Shown piece after piece: positions 1 through 9,076 of a stretch of 64,000 nt of DNA. A program made the position numbers and the translations under genes. The first letter of the stretch is position 1. The number at the start of each line of letters is the position of its first letter. The notes beneath the pieces were generated by a model. That model made no database searches. It was given only the letters and a program-made list of their open reading frames with translations, and was not told the DNA's origin. The stretch comes from Pseudopedobacter saltans DSM 12145 (GTDB lineage: Bacteria > Bacteroidota > Bacteroidia > Sphingobacteriales > Sphingobacteriaceae), in the NCBI RefSeq assembly GCF_000190735.1, contig NC_015177.1:4030001-4094000 (forward strand), written 5' to 3'.

Positions 1-1
1 C

Positions 2-1096
2 ACATTATTTAGTTTAAATACTGCGAAGCACTATGTTTTTTCCAGTTCGATACAGGATGAACTGATAAAAAAGATAAAATTCTATAAATATGGTGTCGAT
101 GATAAAGTAAAAGTCAAAGACGCCTTTTTCAACTTATTTACCTCAAAATCTTACAATATAATTCGTTTCTACAGTGAAGGATGTGCAGGTATGCTGGCAA
201 AGATATTAAGAGAAAACGATTTTGATATTGTTCAGTTTGAAGGTTTGCAGGTAACTCCTTATCTGGAAACCGTAAGGAACAACAGTAACGCAAAGGTTGT
301 TTACCGCTCCCATAATATTGAGTTTAAAATATGGAAAAGATTAGCCTTAAAAGAAGGAATGACTCCTAAAAAACTGTACCTGAATTTGTTGAGCAAGAGA
401 TTGAGGGAGTATGAGACCAATATAATCAACAAATTCGACGCACTGTTTGCAATTAGCCATCTGGACGAACATTTTTTTAAGAGTATCGGTTGTACCTCCG
501 TATTAACGAGTTTTCCCGTAGCATTAAATTTAAGCCAATATGCAGGGATACATAAGCTTACACCACACAAAAGTATTGGTTATATCGGGTCTATGGACTG
601 GCGGCCTAATGTGGAAGGTTTAAGTTGGTTTCTAGAACAGGTTTGGCCGCAAATTCAGAAGCTCACTAGCGGCATTAAATTTCATTTAGCAGGTAAAAAT
701 ATGCCAGCTCGATTCACACATCGGGATTTTCAGAATTATGTTATGGAGGGAGAGGTGGATGACGCGCTGGAGTTTATATCAAAACAACATGTTTTTGTTG
801 TTCCGTTATTCTCGGGAAGCGGGATGCGAGTTAAGATTATAGAAGCTATGGCATTAGGAAAATGTGTGATAGCTACTTCGATAGCAGCGGAGGGAATAAA
901 GTATCAACACGATAAAAATATACTGATAGCAGACCGGGCCGACGATTTTTATAAACAAATATTACGTTGCTTTACCGATAAGACATTGATATCCAGAATT
1001 GGTAAACAAGCCCGACTTTTAGTGCAGCAGCATCACGATATTGAAAAGGAGAGTAAAAGGATGCTTCTGACCTATCAAAAACTTTGTGCTAAATAG
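2..1096 (+). CDS. Glycosyltransferase family 4 protein, 5'-truncated by the window edge
   Basis: The frame is open from base 2 to the stop at 1096. The methionine at 191 is internal, because the in-frame codons before it read as normal protein, so the N-terminal donor-fold part lies outside the window. The visible part has the C-terminal Rossmann domain of GT-B family 4 enzymes: YIGSMDWRPN, then VFVVPLFSGSGMRVKIIEAMALGK, where the family places the nucleotide-sugar-binding E-x7-E-like segment. Such enzymes transfer sugars in capsule, exopolysaccharide or lipid glycan synthesis in the cytoplasm. The acceptor and sugar cannot be told. It lies 56 bases before gcvT, to which it is not functionally related. 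Confidence 0.85.
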   Translation, partial: TLFSLNTAKHYVFSSSIQDELIKKIKFYKYGVDDKVKVKDAFFNLFTSKSYNIIRFYSEGCAGMLAKILRENDFDIVQFEGLQVTPYLETVRNNSNAKVVYRSHNIEFKIWKRLALKEGMTPKKLYLNLLSKRLREYETNIINKFDALFAISHLDEHFFKSIGCTSVLTSFPVALNLSQYAGIHKLTPHKSIGYIGSMDWRPNVEGLSWFLEQVWPQIQKLTSGIKFHLAGKNMPARFTHRDFQNYVMEGEVDDALEFISKQHVFVVPLFSGSGMRVKIIEAMALGKCVIATSIAAEGIKYQHDKNILIADRADDFYKQILRCFTDKTLISRIGKQARLLVQQHHDIEKESKRMLLTYQKLCAK

Positions 1097-1152
1097 GGCC
1101 GATTTTTTCTTAATTTCGCGGCAGATTTAATTTTCATAATCTTATAGCAGAA

Positions 1153-2235
1153 ATGAAGAATACCGCGTTAACCGATAAGCATATTGCTTTAGGTGCTAAA
1201 ATGGTTCCTTTTGCCGGTTTTAATATGCCTGTACAATATGCCGGAATCAATGCCGAACATGAAGTAGTTAGAAGTAGTGTAGGAGTTTTTGATGTGAGCC
1301 ATATGGGAGAATTTATTCTTAAGGGAGAAAAAGCTCTTGATTTGATTCAAAAAATCAGTGCTAACGATGCTTCCAAACTATTCGATGGCAAAATTCAGTA
1401 TTCTTATTTTCCAAATGAAAATGGAGGAGTAATAGACGATCTGTTGGTTTATCGTATTGACGAGAAAACATACATGCTGGTTGTTAACGCTTCTAATATT
1501 GAAAAAGATTGGGACTGGATACAAAAACATAATACAGAAGGTGTAGAACTCATTGATATTTCTGACAGGACTTCTTTGTTGGCTGTGCAAGGACCAAATG
1601 CAGCAAAGGCATTGGCATCGTTGACAGATATCGAATTAGAGAATATGGAATATTACACCTTTAAAAAAGGAGTTTTTGCGGGTATTCCTAATGTGTTAAT
1701 ATCTGCAACAGGTTATACAGGAGCGGGTGGTTTCGAAATTTATTTCGATGCTGTGCATTCAGAAACAATTTGGGATACCATCTTTGAGGCAGGAAAGCCA
1801 TACGGAATTCAACCTATCGGATTAGGGGCAAGAGATACGCTAAGATTGGAAATGGGTTTTTGTCTGTACGGAAATGATATTGATGAAACGACTTGTCCGA
1901 TAGAAGCAGGTTTAGGCTGGGTAACCAAGTTCACTAAGGATTTTGTAAATTCAGAATCTTTAAAGGTAAGGAAAGAGCAGGGAGTCGAAAGAAAATTGGT
2001 TGGTTTCGAAATGGTAGAGAGAGGAATTCCACGCCATGGTTATGAAATTGTAGATGAGCATGATCAAACTATAGGAGTCGTAACATCGGGAACACAATCC
2101 CCGTCTTTGCAAAAAGCGATAGGTTTAGGATATGTTTCTAAAGCCTTTGCTAAAGCAGATTCAGATATATATATTAAAATCAGAGACAAAAAAATAAAAG
2201 CGAAAGTTGTTAAGACCCCTTTCTATAAAGGATAG
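1153..2235 (+). CDS. gcvT: Aminomethyltransferase, glycine cleavage system T protein
   Basis: This 360-residue protein has normal length for GcvT. It begins with the family pattern [24 protein letters not shown] and keeps VFDVSHMGE, the [11 protein letters not shown] substrate loop and the IPRHGY / [12 protein letters not shown] region of the C-terminal beta-barrel. GcvT takes the aminomethyl group from lipoyl-GcvH and gives it to tetrahydrofolate, forming 5,10-methylene-THF and ammonia in the cytoplasm. The other glycine-cleavage genes are not in this window, as is common in Bacteroidota. The ATG at 1153 is supported by conservation right from residue 1. Confidence 0.97.
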   Translation: MKNTALTDKHIALGAKMVPFAGFNMPVQYAGINAEHEVVRSSVGVFDVSHMGEFILKGEKALDLIQKISANDASKLFDGKIQYSYFPNENGGVIDDLLVYRIDEKTYMLVVNASNIEKDWDWIQKHNTEGVELIDISDRTSLLAVQGPNAAKALASLTDIELENMEYYTFKKGVFAGIPNVLISATGYTGAGGFEIYFDAVHSETIWDTIFEAGKPYGIQPIGLGARDTLRLEMGFCLYGNDIDETTCPIEAGLGWVTKFTKDFVNSESLKVRKEQGVERKLVGFEMVERGIPRHGYEIVDEHDQTIGVVTSGTQSPSLQKAIGLGYVSKAFAKADSDIYIKIRDKKIKAKVVKTPFYKG

Positions 2236-2298
2236 CCTGGGAAACAGTTTAACAATGCTGTTTTGAATTTTCACTCTTGAATTTTTACTTTTTAATAC

Positions 2299-3012
2299 AT
2301 GCAAAAAAGAAATTTAGAGGTTTGCTTAACACCTGTTTTGCTGCCACTTTATAATATCGAGAATTCAATCGTTGTAGTAATAGATATTTTTAGGGCCACA
2401 AGCTCTATCTGTTATGGTATTGCTAACGGAGCAGAAGCAATTATTCCGGTAGCTAAAGTTGAAGAATGTTTAAGTTATAAAGATCAAAACTGCTTGTTGG
2501 CAGCCGAACGCGATGGACAAGTAGTGGAGGGGTTTGATTTTGGAAATTCGCCATTTGCCTATACCGAAGAGAAAGTAAAAGGAAAAACTATTGTTTTGAC
2601 TACTACAAATGGTACCTACGCCATCGACGAATCCAGGAAAAGAGCGCATCAGGTTATCGTAGGATCTTTTATCAATCTGGATGCTATTTGTAACTACCTC
2701 AGAAATCAGGATAAGGATATTCTTTTACTGTGTGCGGGCTGGAAAAACCGTTTCAACTTAGAAGATACATTATTTGCAGGGGCAGTAGTAACTCAGTTGG
2801 GCTTAGACGGATTTGAACTTGATGATGCTGCCTATGCAGCTGAAGATTTGTATTTGCAGGCAAAAGAAGACTTGGCAGGATACACTTCAAAAGCGTCACA
2901 CGGAAAACGTATGCAGCGATTGAACCTGCAGGAAGATATTAAATTCTGTTTAAATCATAATTTAACCGATGCAATTCCCGTTTTGGTTAATGATAAATTG
3001 GTTAAAATGTAA
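2299..3012 (+). CDS. 2-phosphosulfolactate phosphatase family protein (ComB-like)
   Basis: The 237-residue product carries the ComB signature near its start (VVVIDIFRATSSICYGIANGAEAIIPV) and the later segment TIVLTTTNGT. Archaeal ComB is a Mg-dependent phosphatase that dephosphorylates 2-phosphosulfolactate in coenzyme M synthesis. Bacteroidota do not make coenzyme M as far as is known, so the true substrate is unclear and the name is only a family label. It ends 3 bases before the next gene and is probably cotranscribed with it. Confidence 0.85.
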   Translation: MQKRNLEVCLTPVLLPLYNIENSIVVVIDIFRATSSICYGIANGAEAIIPVAKVEECLSYKDQNCLLAAERDGQVVEGFDFGNSPFAYTEEKVKGKTIVLTTTNGTYAIDESRKRAHQVIVGSFINLDAICNYLRNQDKDILLLCAGWKNRFNLEDTLFAGAVVTQLGLDGFELDDAAYAAEDLYLQAKEDLAGYTSKASHGKRMQRLNLQEDIKFCLNHNLTDAIPVLVNDKLVKM

Positions 3013-3015
3013 TTT

Positions 3016-3915
3016 ATGATACGATTTTGGAAGAGACTGGCCCTTATGGGAATTCTGATTTTACAAGTTGGATTAAGCCAGGCGCAGGTTTCTTCTGTCG
3101 TACGTGAAGGTGCCAAACCACAACTTATTTCGCGAACATTTTCTTTTACCGAAGGTCCTGCAGTCGACAAAAAGGGAAATGTTTATTTTACAGACCAACC
3201 GAATAATAGAATCTGGCAATATGATATCCATGGAAAACTGAGTTTATTCATGGAGGATGCAGGCAGGTCGAATGGGATGTTTTTTGATACTAAAGGAAAT
3301 CTTTTAGCTTGTGCCGATGAACAAAATCAACTTTGGTCTATCCGTAAAAACAAGCAAAAAACGGTTCTGTTAGATCAAATAGAAGGGAAGCTTTTCAACG
3401 GACCTAATGATGTGTGGGTCAGTAAACAAGGAGATATCTATTTTACAGATCCTTATTACAAAAGAAATTATTGGACACGAACTCAGGATGCTCTACCAGT
3501 AAAGGGATTATATGTACTCTATAAGGATGCTGATGAGGCTGTTTTGCTGGATTCCAATTTTGTAAGACCAAACGGTATTGTAGGATTTCCCCAAGAGAAT
3601 ATCTTGTATGTGGCAGACATAGGGAACAACAAAACTTATAAATACACGATACTTCCAAATGGAAATTTGTCTCCAAGAGAGCTTTTTGTTAATAAAGGTT
3701 CTGATGGTATGACTATCGATAACGAAGGAAATGTATATACCACAGGAAAAGATGTCGTTGTATTTGATAAAAATGGCAAGCAGATCAGTTACATTCCGGT
3801 TCCCGAACCTAAAACAACTAATCTGAGTTTTTACGGTAAAAATAGAGACAAGCTATTTATTACTGCCGGAGAAGGTATTTACCTATTGGATATGCGGGTG
3901 ACAGGATTAAAATAA
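3016..3915 (+). CDS. Secreted SMP-30/gluconolactonase/LRE family protein
   Basis: 299 residues. The N-terminus is a signal peptide (hydrophobic run about residues 8-23 ending SQAQ). The rest is a six-bladed beta-propeller of the SMP-30/gluconolactonase family: FTEGPAVDKKGNVYFTD carries the metal-binding Glu, GPNDVWV the Asn, and SDGMTID the Asp. Members hydrolyse lactones or other esters with a divalent metal; here it would act in the periplasm. The exact substrate is unknown. It starts 3 bases after the ComB-like stop, so the two are probably cotranscribed. Confidence 0.85.
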   Translation: MIRFWKRLALMGILILQVGLSQAQVSSVVREGAKPQLISRTFSFTEGPAVDKKGNVYFTDQPNNRIWQYDIHGKLSLFMEDAGRSNGMFFDTKGNLLACADEQNQLWSIRKNKQKTVLLDQIEGKLFNGPNDVWVSKQGDIYFTDPYYKRNYWTRTQDALPVKGLYVLYKDADEAVLLDSNFVRPNGIVGFPQENILYVADIGNNKTYKYTILPNGNLSPRELFVNKGSDGMTIDNEGNVYTTGKDVVVFDKNGKQISYIPVPEPKTTNLSFYGKNRDKLFITAGEGIYLLDMRVTGLK

Positions 3916-3927
3916 TCCTTTTTTAAA

Positions 3928-5259
3928 TCATCTCGACTTAGCGTAAATAAATCCGTTTAGTGCGCTTACAAAGATTAATCCCATGAGAAAAAAGAAAAGG
4001 AATTCAGTTTTTTTCTGTTTATAATCTTCAAAACTTTCTGACTGGGGCTTAAAAATGTAGAGAGGTAACATATATTGCCATGTAGATTCTACGCTTTCTA
4101 AAGATAGTTTATCTTTCAAAATGCCTTCTGGGGCATAATGGACAAGTTCAAAAAATCCGATAGGATTATCCATAGTATTTTTAAATTTTTCAAAATCGCT
4201 CCGCTTCAATTCGATAAGATAATCCTGAGAAGCTTTTTTAAATGAATGTTCAAAACTTAAACTGGTCCAATAAGAATATCTTTTTCTCTTTATGTCCTGA
4301 GTTTTGAAAGGAATAGAAAAGACATTTTTTATTGTGTGGGTACCTGATTTACTGTTTTTAGAATGGGATTGATAAAATCCAACCTTATTTTTCTCGAAAC
4401 CAAATTGATCTACAACAAAAAAGCGTTCCGCTTTGTTCTTTTGAGCTTCGGTAATGTTCTTTATATGTATAGGTTTGCTTGTAACTGTATCAATAGGTTT
4501 ACTGCAAAGACCTATTAAAATAAGAGAGAAGAAAGTCATTATATAACAAGCGCCAAAAACAGAGCTCCATCGTATATTTGTAGACCATTTTCTTTTGAAA
4601 TATTTGTTGTAAAGTGACCAGATTAAGATGGTGGATATTACGATACTCAGTGGCGTAACCTGATAAATTTCATGAAGTATATGTTTGTATAAAAGAATAA
4701 TGGAAAACTGTATGAGAATAAGTGTCGTTCCAAAAAAAAGATGATCAAAAAAACTCCTTTTAAATACTTCGGAAAAACTGAAATCCGATATAAGTTTCGA
4801 ATCTTTTAATGATCTTATCCCTTCTGACTTTAGCAATTCTTCTATCTCCGTAGTAAATGTGGTTTCATTTCTTCCTAATACAATGACACAAGGCTTTTTG
4901 TCAAAAAAATAAAACACAAGATAATCATAAAGCTTAGAAGGTGTTATTTGAAAACATTTAATCTCTTCTTTTTGCAACACTTTATCTTTGATGCTATAGA
5001 TTAACGAGGTTTCAGTCGAAAAATAAAGATTTATATCATCAGAAGACAACGTTGTTTCATCATTAGATACATACGAAACAAAGAATGAGATTACTATACC
5101 ACTAGCTAATAGTATAATGGAGATTAAATATGCATTGACCCGAAATCTACCCGAAATTAGGAGTATTATCCCTATTAATGCAATAGAAAATAGTGTTCCC
5201 ACTAAAAGGTTTTTGATAACGCTTGTTGTTTTGAATTTAATTAAATTCTGTGTAGACAT
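3928..5259 (-). CDS. Hypothetical multi-pass membrane protein
   Basis: I do not recognise this 443-residue protein. Hydrophobic segments suitable for membrane spans lie at about residues 18-38, 43-63, 170-190, 198-215 and 232-252, with one more near the C-terminus (about 422-438). Between the second and third spans is a soluble stretch of about 105 residues, and a soluble region of about 170 residues precedes the last span. The gene converges on the SMP-30 gene (12 bases between stops) and is divergent from the DUF1016 gene. No enzyme motif was seen. The many Lys and Ser residues match the AT-rich local composition. Confidence 0.7.
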   Translation of the reverse strand: MSTQNLIKFKTTSVIKNLLVGTLFSIALIGIILLISGRFRVNAYLISIILLASGIVISFFVSYVSNDETTLSSDDINLYFSTETSLIYSIKDKVLQKEEIKCFQITPSKLYDYLVFYFFDKKPCVIVLGRNETTFTTEIEELLKSEGIRSLKDSKLISDFSFSEVFKRSFFDHLFFGTTLILIQFSIILLYKHILHEIYQVTPLSIVISTILIWSLYNKYFKRKWSTNIRWSSVFGACYIMTFFSLILIGLCSKPIDTVTSKPIHIKNITEAQKNKAERFFVVDQFGFEKNKVGFYQSHSKNSKSGTHTIKNVFSIPFKTQDIKRKRYSYWTSLSFEHSFKKASQDYLIELKRSDFEKFKNTMDNPIGFFELVHYAPEGILKDKLSLESVESTWQYMLPLYIFKPQSESFEDYKQKKTEFLFFFLMGLIFVSALNGFIYAKSR

Positions 5260-5385
5260 TTATTGGTGGTTTAGCGAAGTAAAGTTAAATTAAAATTCAT
5301 AAAAGAAATTTAGTAGTAGATTTTTGTTTAATTAAAAGTTGTAAGCGTTAAATTGGGGAATTGTAAATGGAATTTTGTCTTTTCA

Positions 5386-6600
5386 ATGCAGAATTATAAT
5401 CCAGATAAGAAAAAAGAGCTTTCAACTCTAGTAGAGGAAAGACATTATGGAATGCTAAGTCTTGCCTGTTATGGTATTTTAAATCTTTTTTGGAACATCG
5501 GAAAGAAGATAAATGATGAAGAACTTCACTATCAGGAAGGAAAACAATTAATTGAACGGATTTCCAATGAGTTTGTTGTTTATTATGGAACTTTATTCTC
5601 TTTGGAAAATATATCCCGGATGAAGTTGTTTGCAGATAACTTTCCCGATGTAGCCATAGTGGAAGTATTTTCATCTTTTCTTTCATGGGAGCACATCCAG
5701 CTTCTATTTGATCTTGAGGACTATGAATCAAGATGCTTACTGATGGAAGTTGCTATCAGAGAAGGGCTTAATGTCAATGAATTGAAACAGAGGCTTAACA
5801 GCATGGATTTAAATGGCAAAAAGTTCAAGGGATTCAAGAGAGGTTTTTCAAAATGGAAGTCTGATATGCTACATCACGGCTTTATTCAGAAGAAACAGGG
5901 GAAACTTTTGTTTCCTAATCTTTTTAAACCTGATTCCTCAAATGGTTACTATTTGTTAATGACTTCTGATCCTGTGAATAAAGTAGAAGAATTAGGTGTA
6001 ATATCTGATATCATAAAGATAATAGAAGAATTCAAAGCGAATCAGACACGTTTTCTTAATGGATATCTGAATATCGCTTTTTATGAAATTGGTGAATTTA
6101 TAAATTACAGATTAAAAGAAGGCAATCATAAGAAATCTGAACTTTTTAATTTGTCAAGCGATTTTGCCAAAGAATATGGTAAGAGCTTTATAGAAGGACA
6201 GATTAATTTTTTTAGTGTATTTGCAAAAAGTTTCGAAAAAGAATTAGCAGGTAAACTTGCTTATATAGTCACTTGGGAACATCTGTTAGTAATTCTCGAG
6301 TTGGAAACTGATGAATCTAAACTGTTTTTTATAAAAGCAACTGCAAGAGAAAGGCTTAGTGTGGATGGTTTAAGAGAAAAAATCAGAAATTATGTGGATG
6401 CAGGAGTTAAATTTAATAGTGATAATCTAACGGATATGACAGACATATTCAAGATAATTTTTCAAGAGCAGAAGACCCTTAAATCCAGAGGGAATATAGT
6501 TGAAGGGACCACTCAGTATATCAAATACAGCGAAGACGTTTTGATAACTAACTTACTGCCGAATATTTTTCAAAATAAATACTTTCCATTGATACAATAA
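5386..6600 (+). CDS. DUF1016-family protein with two tandem N-terminal-type domains and no nuclease domain
   Basis: 404 residues from the ATG at 5386; an upstream TTG at 5353 would add 11 residues and is less likely. The first third matches DUF1016_N (YhcG N-terminal domain): YGILNLFWNIGKKI, FSLENISRMKLFADNFPD and SSFLSWEHIQLLF. A second, more divergent copy follows at about residues 200-350 (INFFSVFAKSF, IVTWEHLLVILEL, ATARERLSVDGLREKI). Normal DUF1016 proteins carry a C-terminal PDDEXK nuclease domain; I see no PD...ExK motif here. It is therefore probably not a nuclease and may bind nucleic acid or protein. Two genes on either side are unrelated. Confidence 0.75.
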   Translation: MQNYNPDKKKELSTLVEERHYGMLSLACYGILNLFWNIGKKINDEELHYQEGKQLIERISNEFVVYYGTLFSLENISRMKLFADNFPDVAIVEVFSSFLSWEHIQLLFDLEDYESRCLLMEVAIREGLNVNELKQRLNSMDLNGKKFKGFKRGFSKWKSDMLHHGFIQKKQGKLLFPNLFKPDSSNGYYLLMTSDPVNKVEELGVISDIIKIIEEFKANQTRFLNGYLNIAFYEIGEFINYRLKEGNHKKSELFNLSSDFAKEYGKSFIEGQINFFSVFAKSFEKELAGKLAYIVTWEHLLVILELETDESKLFFIKATARERLSVDGLREKIRNYVDAGVKFNSDNLTDMTDIFKIIFQEQKTLKSRGNIVEGTTQYIKYSEDVLITNLLPNIFQNKYFPLIQ

Positions 6601-6680
6601 TGTAATTAGAGAATAGCTTAAGCCTTAGATAGTTTACTTAGAGACATTTTTCACGTGAAACTTTTTGTAAGCCAATCCCT

Positions 6681-7493
6681 TTATAATTTTCTGGATATCT
6701 TATGTCTTTTATACCTTTTGTAGATGAGGGTTAGAGCCCCAACAACAATCAAAATCGGCCATAAAGTTATTATTCCGATCAGAAGACTCTTCAGAAGATC
6801 TATGCCGTTTGAAAATGCATTGGTAATATCAGATCCGAAAGAGTTTCTGGTAATTTGACTACTTGATGAAGTGATGTTAATCTGTATTTCGCTATAGCGG
6901 ATTTGCTTTTTTAATGAGTTAAAGCGATTTTGGGAAATTTCTATAGCTGTTTTTAGCTCGCTCAATTTATTCTCTATCTCCAGCATGTCGCTCATTTTAT
7001 TTGCTTTGGCCAGCAATTGAACATATCTGTTAAGTAATTCTTTTTGTGCATTTATAGTTGTTTCCGTTTCAATATATTCTTTGGTCACATCCAACCGTTG
7101 AATATTTTTTCCTGTCATCTTTGCAGGGATACCTTCTAATCGCCCAATAAAACTTTCGAATTGAGAGGAGGGAACCCGACATTTAATCGAAGTGAATAAC
7201 TGATTATCGGAGGCATTGCTATCTTCTTGTTCCGTATAACCTTTTAGAGATTTCAGAATTTCATTTATTTTTTGAATAGCTCTGTTGCTATCCTCTGTCT
7301 CGAAAGAGAGATTGGCTGATTTTATAACTTTGAGTGTAGAGTCTATTGGTTGGGTATTATTCCCGTTTGGAATAGCAGGAGCAGCCAAAGAAATCTCCGA
7401 TTCCATTATTTTATCTTCTGATTGAGAATTAGAAGAAGGAGTATTACACGAATAAAATAAAAACAGAACCAGGATAGCAAATACACTTTTCAT
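6681..7493 (-). CDS. DUF4349-domain lipoprotein
   Basis: 270 residues. The N-terminus has a lipoprotein signal with lipobox FYSC (Cys16). The body has the DUF4349 pattern: ANLSFETEDSNRAIQKINEI, then CRVPSSQFESFIGRLEGIPAK and VTKEYIETETTINAQKELLNRY, a coiled-coil stretch (about 140-205), and a C-terminal membrane helix (about 232-258, LLIGIITLWPILIVVGALTLIY). It should sit in the envelope with the coiled coil in the periplasm. The biochemical function of DUF4349 proteins is not established. It converges on the DUF1016 gene. Confidence 0.85.
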   Translation of the reverse strand: MKSVFAILVLFLFYSCNTPSSNSQSEDKIMESEISLAAPAIPNGNNTQPIDSTLKVIKSANLSFETEDSNRAIQKINEILKSLKGYTEQEDSNASDNQLFTSIKCRVPSSQFESFIGRLEGIPAKMTGKNIQRLDVTKEYIETETTINAQKELLNRYVQLLAKANKMSDMLEIENKLSELKTAIEISQNRFNSLKKQIRYSEIQINITSSSSQITRNSFGSDITNAFSNGIDLLKSLLIGIITLWPILIVVGALTLIYKRYKRHKISRKL

Positions 7494-7682
7494 AGACTTT
7501 TTTTATATAAATACCTTTTAGGATTTAAAGGTAACCTTCCTATTGTCTGTGTCGGATTGTTTAGATCGGTTTACAATGCTAAATCTCACTTTCTCAGGAT
7601 TATTTAAATGGCATCAGTTATTTTTACTGTGTGTTTTCTGCGGATCAGGTACTACTCTGGCCTGAGATGGAGAAATACCAGT

Positions 7683-7902
7683 TCCGACATTCCTTCGAGA
7701 ATTGTTCGAGTGGGCTTCGGCAGCCGCCGAAATTGAGTCGGAGATTTTCCCAAACATAGTGCAAGATTAATGCAAGCATTTGCGAAGCAGGTACGATGCA
7801 TTTACGAAGCAAATACGAACCGGAGTGCAAGCGGACCCGAAGCATGAACGGAGTTTTACGGACTTTCATGGACTTTAGCAGACTTTCACGGACTTTTGAA
7901 AA
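7683..7902. repeat. Degenerate tandem array with 11-base period
   Basis: The 498-base gap 7494-7991 has no convincing gene, but from 7683 the sequence can be cut into 20 consecutive 11-base units without any indel: tccgacattcc, ttcgagaattg, ttcgagtgggc, ttcggcagccg and so on to tgcaagcattt, gcgaagcaggt, acgatgcattt, acgaagcaaat, acgaaccggag, and finally cggactttcat, ggactttagca, gactttcacgg. The first six bases approximate yCGAAG; the last five vary. Because 11 is not a multiple of three it does not encode a repeat peptide. Its function is unknown. The flanks (7494-7682, 7903-7991) show nothing recognisable. Confidence 0.75.
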
Positions 7903-7991
7903 TTGCAGGTATGCTATGAGAATGAATAGTGGGATTTTTCAGGAATAAAAAAACAAGAAGTTTATAATTGGTCAGTTAGGCTATATCTAAG

Positions 7992-8318
7992 TTACTTTAA
8001 TTTTTCGTTATTCTTATGTCTTTCTGCATCCCGTATAGATTTTTTTTCCAAATTCTTTTCCAGAGCTGCCGTCAGATCTATTCCGGTTTGATTGGCAAGG
8101 CATACCAGCACAAAAAGAACGTCGGCCATTTCATCTCCTAAGTCTACTTTTTTGTCTGATTCTTTAAAAGATTGTTCTCCATATTTTCTGGACATGATCC
8201 GGGCAACCTCCCCAACCTCTTCCATTAAAATAGCGGTGTTCGTCAGTTCGTTGAAATATCTGATTCCGGTGGTATTTATCCATTTGTCTACCAATTCCTG
8301 GGCTTCTTTTATTGTCAT
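7992..8318 (-). CDS. MazG-like nucleotide pyrophosphohydrolase
   Basis: 108 residues with the all-alpha NTP pyrophosphohydrolase fold. The metal-binding pattern is visible: MEEVGEVARIM gives the ExxE pair, and DLGDEMADVLFVLVCLA gives the ExxD pair. Such single-domain MazG-like enzymes hydrolyse (d)NTPs to NMP and pyrophosphate, usually as house-cleaning of damaged nucleotides. It is the last gene of a probable three-gene operon, starting 9 bases after the metallophosphoesterase stop. Confidence 0.9.
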   Translation of the reverse strand: MTIKEAQELVDKWINTTGIRYFNELTNTAILMEEVGEVARIMSRKYGEQSFKESDKKVDLGDEMADVLFVLVCLANQTGIDLTAALEKNLEKKSIRDAERHKNNEKLK

Positions 8319-8327
8319 GATTTTTGA

Positions 8328-9065
8328 TTATTCTACATCAAAAATAAAAAAAGGTTCCTGATAGCCTTCTTTTAAAAGAATATGTTTTGCAACGTTGAAT
8401 ACTCGTATTCCATTTGTTGTTTTTCCCTTGAAGGTTCCTTTATGAGCATGACCGTGAAAAACCGCAGTTACTTCGCGGCGGTTTATGGGTTCTGAAAGCC
8501 TGGAGGAACCCAAAAAAGGATAGATCGTCTCAGCTTCTCCTTTTACGGTTTCTGAAATAGGAGCATAGTGAAGAATAGCTATTTTTTTGATATCCGGTCT
8601 TTCGGATTCTATTCTTGCCAATGCCCTGTCAAGTAAAAGCGTTTCGTTGACTGCTTCCTGAACAAATTCTTTCATCGCTTTTTCACCAAACATAGAAAGC
8701 ATATGGTTATCGAATCCGCCTCCAAAGCCCTTTGTTCCGGCAAAACCGATATCATTTATAATTATTGCTTCGCCGTCGAGGATATGGACGTTTTCGTTAA
8801 TTAATGCCTGCCGGATTAATTTTTCTCTGTTCTTTTCATAATCGTGGTTTCCCAATACCATTACTACCGGAATCTTGCATGATTTTAATTCTTCGGATAA
8901 AATCACAGCTTCTGATTCGTCTCCGGTATCGGTAAGGTCTCCGGCAATGATTAAAATCTCTGCATGTTCTGAGATGTATTTAAAATGTCCCGCCCATTTT
9001 CCTTTGTCCGAATCTTTTATGTGTATATCAGCCACAGCTGCAATCCTTGTCTTTTTCTTAGCCAT
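8328..9065 (-). CDS. Calcineurin-like metallophosphoesterase
   Basis: 245 residues with the full two-metal phosphoesterase motif set in order: AVADIHIKD (D-x-H), IIAGDLTDTGDE (GDxxD), VLGNHDYE (GNHD), ILHYAPI (His) and FHGHAHKG (GHxH). No signal peptide, so it is cytoplasmic. The substrate is not predictable. It lies between the nucleotidyltransferase gene (11-base gap) and the MazG-like gene (9-base gap), so the three are probably cotranscribed and may act together on nucleotides or nucleic acid, which is an inference from spacing only. Confidence 0.92.
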   Translation of the reverse strand: MAKKKTRIAAVADIHIKDSDKGKWAGHFKYISEHAEILIIAGDLTDTGDESEAVILSEELKSCKIPVVMVLGNHDYEKNREKLIRQALINENVHILDGEAIIINDIGFAGTKGFGGGFDNHMLSMFGEKAMKEFVQEAVNETLLLDRALARIESERPDIKKIAILHYAPISETVKGEAETIYPFLGSSRLSEPINRREVTAVFHGHAHKGTFKGKTTNGIRVFNVAKHILLKEGYQEPFFIFDVE

Positions 9066-9076
9066 AATTATTCGAT

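Noticed and set aside
7645-7869. A 74-codon open frame on the minus strand
   Set aside because: It lies across the 11-base periodic block, has no recognisable family or start context, and the period is not a multiple of three, so it is a chance frame.
7759-7902. CRISPR array
   Set aside because: The periodicity is 11 bases and degenerate; there are no repeats of 24-40 bases, no unique spacers and no cas genes.
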